DNA from: Lingula anatina
Lineage: Eukaryota > Brachiopoda > Lingulata > Lingulida > Lingulidae
NCBI RefSeq assembly: GCF_001039355.2
Contig: NW_019775593.1
Coordinates: 32,969 to 96,968 of the forward strand
Length of the DNA stretch: 64,000 nt
Direction of reading: 5' to 3'
Under the pieces are notes generated by a model. It was not told the origin of the DNA and did no database searches. It saw only the letters and a program-made list of their open reading frames with translations. Shown piece by piece: positions 1 through 11,200 of the stretch. A program made the position numbers and the translations under genes. How positions within the stretch are numbered: the stretch's first letter is position 1; each line of letters begins with the position of its first letter.

Positions 1-81
1 GTTATTTAGACGGTGATATTTAATTATGCCAGTATTAGTACTTAATGTATACGTTGTGTAATGTTTTGGCTTCTTTCACAG

Positions 82-263
82 ACAAGGCTTGGCATATTCC
101 AAAATACAAAGTTGTCAAGGCAACCAAGACTGGTGCTGTTACTATGGATGTAGTAAAGATAAACCTACATTTTATTACAAGGATGTCAAGGACAACATTG
201 CATAGAGCTGGGACCCCAAGTAGTAAATTTTCAAAGATAGCAAATCAAATTAAGGGTTGTTAA
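82..263 (+). CDS. Possible terminal exon of an upstream plus-strand gene
   Basis: A pyrimidine-rich acceptor ends at 81 (ttctttcacag). After it, two frames stay open: one stops at 205 and reads ...KPTFYYKDVKDNIA, the other stops at 263 and includes AWHIPKYKVVKATKTG. A canonical AATAAA lies at 373-378, so this could be a last exon plus 3' UTR of a gene that begins left of the window. I do not recognise either translation and cannot choose between them. The stretch could equally be chance open sequence, so this is only a candidate. Confidence 0.22.
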
Positions 264-378
264 TTTAAAGGTAGATCCTTAAAGTTAATATAACATGTTT
301 GTTCATATTGTTCTGTTAACACTGAAAGTGCAGTTTTTTTTTCAGATTAAGAAAAGCTTTCTCATTTGTTTTAATAAA

Positions 379-1990
379 ATTACTTTATGAATCGGATTAT
401 TTGCTACTAAGATAAGTTTTTGTAAATATGTACATATGTTAAGAAATGACATATTTAGAATCAGAGAGCCTGCCCATAGATTAAGATTAATTCTATTAAA
501 ATTCATTCAACTTCTCAATTAGTTAAAAAAAAAATTTTAAGTATATTCCACATCAAATAGATGTTTATTGATGAAACCAGTTTAAATTGTCTCAGTAAAG
601 ATCATGTATGATAACAATCCAAAATGTTTCAGCTTCACATTAAACTATGTTATTAAGTTCTCTTTGTAAATGTCTTACATATATCAGAAAAATAAGGTTT
701 TGAGTTTTAGATATAACTCTAATTAGACTGTAAAAATTTTATACTATAGACATCTAGTTTTTTTTCCATAAAATTTACAAGGGCCTCGAAGAGAAGTCCA
801 AACTTCCATAGGAACCAATTTATTTTACATACGCGTGTGCATGACTGTGATCAACAGCAAATGAGAAAAAAGTGATTAAAAAAAAATGAAATAAATAAAT
901 AAATTTAAAAAATGAATAGAAAAATATGTAAAAACACTAAGTTAATACAATTACACTCTGCACAATTAACATATTTTACATAAAATGAAAAAAAAAAAAA
1001 ACGTTTGGCAAATTGGTGAAGCCACGAAAGCCGTTACCAGCACTGGCTAATACAAACATGAATTGGAGAATGCAATTGCAAACCATTACAACATAAGAAA
1101 CTAATTAAAAAAAATGGCATACTCTGCATACACATTATTTTTTTAAAAAAATTGAGAAATATAAATGTAGCACTAGTTAACAGCCCAACGTGACATAATA
1201 AAGATGGGGTGTAAAAGTAAGAAGTCCAATAAGACGGATATTGAAAAACCAGAAACTGCCGTTTGAAAAAGTTTGCCAAATGTATGCGGAAGAAGCTACA
1301 CATGAAATGCATTATTTACTAACATACCCCATATACTAAAAACACGGTACTTCTGAAACTAAGGTTGACAAAAATGCAATTGAACGTTTCAAATATTTTA
1401 AAATCGTTTGAATTGAACACAAAGAATAAGTCTTGTTACGTTAGCATGTGTGGTAAACAAAAATATTCTAAGCCACAAACGACATAGTCTGCAACAGCAT
1501 TGGTTATGTACCTTGTTATAATATTGACTGAATATTTATCTTTGATTAAGCAGTTTTTAAATTCTTAATGTAGTTTTGGTGCAGCCATTATAGAATCAAT
1601 ACTATTAGGTAAAGTCACCGTGAAGATCTAATTATACCGAAATAAATTATGATAAATGAGCTTGATATATAAAATATGATAAATGAATAGACGGTAACTA
1701 TATAGTAACAAGAACAAACCTCTAGGAACAACCAAGCACCATTTTTTCTTCTCTGAATTCTAATAATTTTTACGACTATAGCATGTGTTAAAACTGTAAC
1801 GAAAATTGACGCAATTCAACCATTATTTTAGATGGCAATTTTCAGGAGATAGATTTCACCCCGTCTCTCTCAGGTACACTTTTTGACACCATGCCCAAGG
1901 CCAAGTGACTTGTTGTGACTTTCAACAGACCGTGCGAATACAAGGGGCGCTATTGGTTTTTGTTGACTGATATTTCTTTTAATCCAACAC
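379..1990. other. Intergenic, AT-rich, no gene seen
   Basis: This stretch is rich in homopolymer A and T runs and short ORFs without coding character. The 92-codon minus-strand ORF at 1034-1312 is low complexity and has no splice context. I see no gene or mobile element here. Confidence 0.5.
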
Positions 1991-1996
1991 TTTATT
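1991..1996 (-). terminator. Poly(A) signal of the small helical gene
   Basis: TTTATT on the plus strand is AATAAA on the minus strand, about 206 nt past the stop codon at 2202-2204. No closer canonical signal was seen, so transcription of the minus-strand gene probably ends a little below 1990. Confidence 0.5.
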
Positions 1997-2201
1997 CATT
2001 CTTCACTCATAAAAAAGATAAAGTCACAAAAACATGGAAACTGTTCAGATGATGTCTTGATAATAAGTGTATTCGCCTAAACATTTATATAATTTTGCAT
2101 ATCTCCACCATAAGTCTTCGATCCTCCTGAGTGGGGCACAACATGGCTTTGACAGAGAGCAAGATGGTCGGAATTGGCGAAAAATTTTTACACGTTATCA
2201 G

Positions 2202-2286
2202 TTAATTATTGGTTAAACTGGCTTGTCCTGGTGATTGCTGCATTGAAGAAATCCACTCCTCAAGATCTTTTAACTTCTTATCTAGC
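2202..2286 (-). CDS. Small helical gene, exon 5 (C-terminal)
   Basis: The acceptor (tttttcag) precedes G-CTA-GAT. It completes the lysine codon split with exon 4 and reads LDKKLKDLEEWISSM, ending ...ASLTNN and TAA at 2202-2204. It continues the coiled-coil-like helix of exon 4. Confidence 0.75.
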
Positions 2287-5200
2287 CTGAAAAAAGAATT
2301 TGCCACTTGAAAGTAATAGTCCGTATTATGCTAACATTTTGTCATTTAAGGCACACCTGCGATTTAGACCTTAAAAAGGCAAAAGAAAAAATATTTTTCT
2401 GGATTTTTTTGCAATAATCCCTTAATCACTAAGGTATACCATATCCAGAACTGTTAGCAGTATCACGGGCCATTATCTCGTTTTTTTAGGGTTTCTGAGT
2501 AACCTTCATAATGGGGATAGAGGCTAGTGAATTCTATTTATGGCGGTAAAATAAGCAATTCAGAACTCAAAAATGGTCTTTTAGATCGGAATTTTATTGG
2601 CGGTTTAAAATTTGGACGGGGAAAGTGTGCGGGGAAAATGCCTAAATTTTCAGAAATAATATATGTAGAGGTCTGACGCACAGTTCATACCTTACGCATT
2701 TTAGATAAAAACAGCATTTTATAAATCATTGTTGGAACACGCTTTACCTTTTCAAAGCTGATTTTAAAAAGAAACGGCAAAAATTTTGTCATTTTTTATG
2801 AAGATGAATCTTTCCTGGATAAAATCAACCCCTAATAAGCTGCGCATTCACTGATTCAGTGCCATCTTCGGTGCTGCATACTAGAGCTGAAGGCACGATC
2901 AGCTCTTAATAAATAATTTCCCTCAAAATACATAGTCTCAGAAGTCTGAGTCTGAGAAAATAAAAGTCGTATTAATCTTACTTTATTTGTAGTTCCTCTC
3001 CTTTTCTTAGCCTCGCTTCCACCTCCACTAACACGCTGTGGCAGTAGGCAGCCACTCCCAAGTGACCGACACCTGCAGCGCCGTAAACTGCCGGGATGGC
3101 GAAGTTGACCACATTCATGGCGGGGGATACGAAGTCACCTGTCATTGCAGCTTCAAAGCCCTTCAATACGCTCATGGTAATACTATAATGATTGAATGAA
3201 TGAATGGATTCAATATTGATATGTTCTGATAAGCACTGATCGTTTAACACAATTACGAATAAGAGAAAATACATGTATGTAATTATTACATTGATTTGGG
3301 ATAATTAGGCACATGAATTGACATGCACTGGATACGAAAAGTTATACTTCTTCATTGAAATATAATTTTTTTATTTATGGACATTTTTCACTATTTTTTT
3401 TAAATTCTATTTACTTTCTTCCTGCTTCCACTGCATGAGCATTTCTTTTCCCGGTCAGCTGTTTTTGCTGTTCCGTGAGCTTGCCAATGCAAGCCAGGGC
3501 GCGGCGACGGATATCGGAGGCCCTCCAAGCAATTATGGGAAGAGGTTCCGACAGAGGTTTATTCTATGGAAAAATTCAATAAACATACACTATGTCACAG
3601 TGTCGGTTTTTGTAATGGTCGCACATATTTCCCAAAGAATGCGCCTTATTCATAATAATAATAATAATAATAATAAAAATAATAATAATAATAAACTATT
3701 TGTTTTCGTCATTTTTAATCATGAACATTTATGCAAAATTAGATAAATTCATATGAAGTACTACAGTTTTATTATTATTTACCTGTGTTATTTCCATGAC
3801 AATAGTGTTTATGCTGTTGCCTAGATTGCTTATGTCTTCCTCTATGCTGCTCAATTCAGCGTCGATGCTTTTCAACTCCTCCTTATATGCCCTCACTGTG
3901 GTCACGTCAGTATACATCTTGTACACTGAAGCAGCGACAGAAAGGACACACACGGCTGTATCGAACTGAATCTTTCGGTAAATATAGTTACAGCGAGCTT
4001 CTCGGATTCCATTTTTCATGTCGTCAATTGTCTTGAGAGAATCTTTTTTCAGGGCTTTCTCCCAAGATTTCACTTGTTGTTCAACTTCTTGTTTTTTCCA
4101 CGGCAGAAAGTAGTTTTTCAGCTTTGTGCAGAAAGTATCATTTTGTAGGTACTCTTCACACCATTTTCGTGCATCCTCGGCTGATTTTTCCGACGCTGCC
4201 GACAGGTCACGAAGCATCCCCTCTGCGTCGTTTAGCCTTTCATTTAGCTGATAAAAGTGATACGACGCTTCCACGGGGTGCACTGCCTGTTCAATCAACT
4301 TCCCTATCGCATCCCAACCACCTTTAACAGATTAGTTGGTACAAATGATAAATACAACGATTAACGGTGAATCGAAATCAAATTCTAAACTCAAAACATG
4401 TACCTAGGTATTTGACAAAGCAATTAAACGGTCACACTATTGTCAAAATAATCTCTTCAAATTGAAATCATTTAAAACATATTATTTTTAACAAACATTT
4501 TAAACGAAAAAAAATCAATTAAAGGGGAGTCATCGTCTGTAAGTGTGGTTTAATTATATGGAAATAGTGGATCATTAAAACATCCCAAAATATAAAAGCC
4601 AGCTCATCTAATATATTGTGCGCTCATTTTTGCTTTGCTAGGCCCCTGCGTGCAATCTACTGTCAGCTAGATAAACGTGTGATAAGCTTAGCATCGGAAA
4701 AATTATAACTTACCATTTGCAAATGGTGACGAATTCTGTGAATCTTCATTCTTCAGTGTTTGTAGAATGGTCTGTGTTTGCTAGGGAGAGTGAAAAGTAA
4801 AATTGAGAGTTTACGCAGAGGGGGACAAATGGTGTGGAGGGGAAACACAGCTCAAGGGCGGTTCATTGAGAAATACTCAGGATATACACACCTTGAGATG
4901 TTATGTAACTGTGGCAGAATGCTGATCACTAAAGCCTAAAGCATGTCCATAAGCCAAGCAACTTAAGAATTGTTTTCCACCTTTAGACTTGAAAAGGGCA
5001 TCTGTCTGAGACTTTGACTATGTTCCGAACCCCCTACATGATCAGAAATGTCACTAAAAAGAGTCGAGTTCACCATGGTGCCTAGGTTCAGCAGCAGTCC
5101 CAGCTTGAAGGATGAATCTCTCTAGAGCAAGAGCGACATATTGGGAACACCTTATTCGGTTTTAGGGGCAATTTATGGTGAATTGGGAGTTCTTTTTCTC

Positions 5201-8200
5201 GGTATGTATGCCAAATAATACATTGCCACCCTTTCGCAATACATGTCATTAATATATGTTCTGGCATGCGTTATGTATACCGCTCGGGTGATCAGAACAT
5301 TATCTCATGCATAAAATCTCTTGTAGTGCCAACGGGTATGTTTATGTCTCAATCTGGAAAGGCAGATCACGTGTGAGGACTGAAAGTGAGGCAGATAGAC
5401 AGATTACATGCCGGACTTCTATATGAAGAGACGTGCTATTCGAGACACTACAAAATTGACTACTAGGTACAAGCTAAAGAGCTTAAAAGGTAAGAGACTT
5501 TGTTATTACCTTAAATAGAATCCAAAGGGAATTCTATATTGGCGACGAGGAAGTACAAACTCACGTAGCCTTTACAAAAAATCAAAAGAGAAAAAATTAG
5601 TTAGGTCACGAGGTAAGTGGTGAAAGCGCCATTACCCGTTTAGTTTGATTCACTTGGTCATTGCTATAATTATATCAATATTATATCAGAATACTATCGG
5701 TAAAAGTACTGGTGAGTATTATTGAATACTTTTGATAGCAATATCTTGATATTTGACTGTAAATTTTGGGTACTCTTTGTAGTTTCGTTCAAAAGTGAAC
5801 AGTATTCCGAAAAACAAAATGGCGGGTCACGTGGATAGATTTTACATAAATTATGCCACTGACCTACAATTGCAAGACATTCCCGGTGTCACGTCAGGTC
5901 AGGCCAGATTGTTATACTTGTTAAGAACTCAAAGGGGTAACTTAACAAAAGATTTAGTTGAGGAATGGTTGGAAGTTCAGTTGTCACCAATGGCCCTTAG
6001 TGTGATAGATTTTTCTCCAAACCCTCATTTATCTGGGTCAGTGGATTCTAGGTCATATTGGATACCAAATTTGGGTCAGAATTGGTTATGGCAATCCGCT
6101 AAAAAGTTATTTAGTTCGGGGAAAAGAAAGCCTACTTTGTTACAAACTGCATCAACTCCCTTTCAGTCTGTAGCTAAAAATTCTGAGACCAGTGAAAGCA
6201 CTTATCTCAAAACTCCAATTCAAAATATTCCACAATTTCAAAATGTTTCATCAAATGTATACCCTGAGGTTCAAAGGAACCCGACTAGTCCACAATTTCA
6301 ACATGTTTCATCAAATGTATACCCTGAGGTTCAAAGGAACCCGAATATTCCACAATTTCAACATGTTTCATCAAATGTATACCCTGAGGTTCAAAGGAAC
6401 CCGAATATTCCACAATTTCAACATGTTTCATCAAATGTATACCCTGAGGTTCAAAGGAACCCGACTAGGCCACAATTTCAACATGTTTCATCAAATGTAT
6501 ACCCTGAGGTTCAAAGGAACCCGACTAGGACACATTTTCAAAATTTTCCATCCAATTTCAATCCTGAGATTCAAAGGAATCCACATTTTCAGAGTGTTAC
6601 TATTAACCCTGAGGTTCAAAGCAATCCAATGAATCCTCATTTACAAAATTTGTCAATCAACCCTGAGGTTCAAAGGAACCAAGATAACCCCATTTTTGTC
6701 AATTCAAATTTTGGCCCAAATATTGCAAGTACGCCAGCATTTCCTATTAACACAATGGGGGGGGAGAATTACTATCATTCGCAAGAATCTCCCATGCAAA
6801 TAGATCAACCTTCAATTCCGAATATTTCTGCATTTAGACGTAAGATATGCCCTCCCAAAAATCTAACTTTCAATGGAAAGACAAGCTGGGCAGCCTTTAA
6901 ATTGGTATTTTTAAGGCATGCAGAAAGAGAGGGTTGGGATTCAAGCATGTGCTTGGATGGACTTTGTTTATGCCTCAGTGGAAAAGCACAAGAGTGTTGT
7001 GTAAATGTGACCAAACGTGAAGGCATGTTGACCTACAAGGGCCTCCTAGAAGAATTGGAGATGTGCTATGGAGAAACGGATACACCAGTGACTGTGCGTT
7101 CGCGTCTCCAAAATTCACTACAGAGTGAAACTGAGTCAGTGGATGAATGGGGTGTGCGCGTTCTAAGGCTCGCGTCACAAGCTTACCCCAGTTTACCAAA
7201 ATCATTTGTGGATTCGGAGGCTGTTAACAGATTCTGCGCTGGAATGCTGGATCCAGAAGCTGGACAAGCCATTTACCTACAGCGTCCTCCAAATTTACAT
7301 GAAGCTATGCTACTAGCCAAAATGCATAGAGAACTTAAGGTCACTATGGAGACAAAGAAAGGGCGTACCATGACCAAAAGGGTCAATATTGTGACCCAAC
7401 AACCTGATATTAATGATGAAAAGTCATCTATTAATATCTCTGATATGGTAACTTTTAAAGAAGAATTAGGAAATGTGCAAAAGGCACTTAAGGATATAAA
7501 GTACAAAATGGATCAAAGACCAATGGCCAGTGGGGGTAGAGGAATTCAAAGGAATTTTAACCCTAATCCGTCTTATGCAGGCAGAGGACGTGGAAGAGGG
7601 AGAGGATATGTAAATTGCTTTTCCTGTGGGGCAGGAGGACATTTCGCTAGAGAATGCCCATCTAATATACAGGGAAATGGCAGAGGGCCGGGGACACAGG
7701 CCAATCCTCGACCCAAGACTCAATAGGCCCAGACGTCAAGGAAAAGCCTAACTTTAAGTCTCTGAAAAAGAGAAAATCATCACACCTTCAGTCCCCTCCA
7801 TTAAAAGTAATGGAAGGGGATGTGAATATAAAAATGCAGAGAAACAGAGAAGTCAAAAGTGACAAATCTGAAATAGTGTTATGTAACATTGTTTCATCAT
7901 CTTGCTTAACACTAAAAATACAGGTAGGAGATAAGGAGATTAAAGCTGTATTAGACACCGCAGCTGATGTAACTATATTATCAGACAAAGTGTATGAAAG
8001 TATGAAGAATCCTCCTAGAAAATTGAATGATGTGAAAATGTTATGCGCTGGACGCAAAATGACAATGGAGGGATTCACAGCAGGGCCATTGAAATTAAAA
8101 ATAGGAAATAAATGGTATCAAGAACAGGTGTATGTGGCACCCATAGAACAAGACATGTTACTTGGACTAGATCTTCTTACCCAAAGGGGTCAAGCTATAA

Positions 8201-11200
8201 TTGACACCCAGAATAGAACTCTGCATTACGATGGCATGACATTAACCATGGATAATGACCCAAAGGGGACATCTCCACAAGTAGCAAGAGTAAAAGTACT
8301 CAAACGTCAAGTAATTCCTCCTAATTCAATTGTAAAAGTGCAATGTGTAATGGATGTGAATCTAATTGATTATGTCATTGAGCCAACAGAAGGGATGAAG
8401 GGTAAATTCCTAATACCTAGGGTAATTCGTAATGCAGGGACAGAGCCCATCATGGTACTAATTAACCCTAGTTACCGTCATCGCCTATTAAAGAAAGGTG
8501 CTGAAATAGGAAGGGCTTTTGTTTATGATCAAATAATGACGTCTGGGAAAGAAGAAGAGCAGGTAATGTTACCATCATGTAATACTTGCTATGATATATC
8601 AGAGCATAAAGATGCAACTAAACTAGCAAAGGCTACTTTAGAAAAACATGCAACTTCTAGGAAGGGAAATCCAGTCACCAAAAGGGTGAATAAAATCACC
8701 ATAGATGAAAATGAGATCAATGATAAGATGTATGTACCACCCCACTTACAGCAGGTGTTTAAAGAATCTTGCACTGAGCTAAAAGTAGGTCAGTGTGAGC
8801 AGTTGTCACAAGTACTGAGAGAATACCAGGATGTTTTCGCAAAGGATGAATTCGACCTAGGTAATTTTACAGCAATAGAACATGTGATAGAGACCAGTGG
8901 TGCGAAACCTATAAAACAACGGATGAGACGGACTCCAATTTGTTTTGCAGACGAAGAAGGGGCCCACTTGCAAAAAATGTTACAAGCTGGTGTGATTAAA
9001 GAATCTACATCAGATTGGGCATCACCTCCAGTGTTAATTCGAAAGAAAGACGGATCAGTTAGATGGTGTATTGATTATCGTGCACTTAACGAAGTGACGG
9101 TAAAGGATGTGTTTCCATTACCACTGGTGGATGATTGCCTTGATACATTATCAGGTAATGTCTATTTTTCCAAGTTAGATGCCAATTCAGCTTATTGGCA
9201 GGTGCCAATAAGGGAAGAAGACAGGAAAAAGACAGCCTTTATAACTAAGTATGGTCTCTATGAACATGTGAGAATGGCATTTGGTTTGTGTGGAGCACCT
9301 GCGACCTATGCCAGGATTATGAATCTGGTTTTTAGAGGAATGACATGGGAAACTGTGCTAGCTTTCCTGGATGATATAGTGGTTTTAGGAAAATCTTTTA
9401 ATGATCATTTAAAGAACTTAAGAGAAGCCCTCACTAGATTCCGAGCTTATGGACTGAAATTAAAGCCTAAAAAATGTGCATTTTTGCAAAAGAAAATTGA
9501 ATTTTTAGGCCGTACAGTAACAGGGGATACTCTTGCTGTATCAGATCATGATGTAAAAATTGTAAAGGACTGGCCAACTCCACAAACTTCAAAGGAAGTG
9601 GAAAGATTTATGGGCCTAGCCAATTATCACAGGGCTTTTATTAAAGACTTCAGCAAAATTGCTACACCACTGTATGCAGTGACTGGAAAGAAGAACTTCC
9701 AATGGGAAGAAAAACAGGAAGTAGCCTTTAATCGCTTAAAAGAAGCATTAACTACTCCTCCTGTTCTCGCAGTGCCAACGGGAACTGACGAGTTTATATT
9801 AGATACTGATGCCAGCGAATATGCCATAGGAGCTGAATTAATTCAGGTTCAGAATGGACAGGAGAAGGTGATTGCATATAGCAGTTATGGTCTCACTAAA
9901 GAGCAGAGACGTTACTGCACAACTCGTAAAGAACTACTGGCAGTTGTAAGATTCACTCGACAGTTCAGACATTACTTACTGGGAAAGCCGTTTAAAGTAA
10001 GGACTGACCATTCAAGCTTAAGATGGTTGATGAGATTTCGGGAGCCGCAGGGACAGTTAGCGCGATGGATGGAGGAATTATCGCAATATAATATGGTGTT
10101 ATCCCATAGAGCGGGGCGTAAACATGGGAATGCTGATGCGTTGTCTAGAGTTAGCCATACCGGGCAGTGTGTCAACATAAGCACCAAAGGGCGGCTGGTT
10201 GACCTACCTTGTGGTGGGTGTGATTATTGTAAGCGGGCTCAGAAAAACTGGGCCAGGTTTGAAGAAGAGGTGGATGATGTGGTGCCATTGGCGGCTCGGG
10301 GAGTTAATAGCCAAAGGGCAATAGACATCCAGGGTGAAGATTTCTCATCAGACCAAATATGCAACAATGGCAAGACGGTCTATACAGTAACGGTGGACTC
10401 AGAAAGGGAGTATACTGAACCAGAAGTGCTGGGAGAAAGAGTAGATGGTATTATGGAAGTTATGCCAGAATTTAAAGTTATGCAGTGCATAATTGACAAC
10501 ATTCCATGGGATCCAGGAGAATTAATTCAGGTGAATATGGTAAAGACCAGTCACCAGGCATCAGGGGGAGCTGCTCAGAAAGCTGATGATAGCTCTTCAC
10601 CATTGACCAGTTGGGGTTATTCTGTTGATGAAGTAAAACAGGCACAGTCAGCAGACAGTGAATTGAAGGTGATTATAGATTATAAAGTGGATGCTACTAA
10701 ACCAGATCAGTCTACCCTATTTAGAGGCAGTCAGGCGTTGAAAGCATACTGGCTGAATAGAGACCTGTTTACCATCATTAATGACATTTTGTATTGGTGT
10801 GATCCAATTAGTGAGGATAAAAGGTTAGTGTTACCCTCCAGTTGGCGTGAGGAGGCCATGAGGATGCATCATTGTTTACCATCTGCAGGGCATCAAGGAG
10901 CAAAAAGGACTAAGGAGCGCCTTAAAGAAAGATTTTACTGGTACGGCATGGGCCGTGAAATTGATAATTTTGTCATGGGATGCCCAAGATGTAATCAGAA
11001 TAAAAAGTCATCGAGACAGGGAAAAGTCCCTCTTAGAGAATTCCAGGCAGGTGCACCCATGGAGAGAGTACATTTAGATTTCCTTGGCCCTTTGCCAAAG
11101 ACTGCAAAAGGAAATGAGTATATTTTAATGATGGTGGATCAATTTACTAAGTGGGTTGAATGCATTCCACTTCCGTCACAGTCAGCTGAAGAAACTGCAA

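Noticed and set aside
6192-6632. 146-codon plus-strand ORF with repeated FHQMYTLRFKGT
   Set aside because: It is the second open frame of the gag 60-bp repeat, so its regularity comes from the repeat and not from coding.
10201-10250. CGGCDYCK in the Pol linker as an extra zinc finger
   Set aside because: Three close cysteines without a fourth clear ligand; probably a linker feature of this element group.
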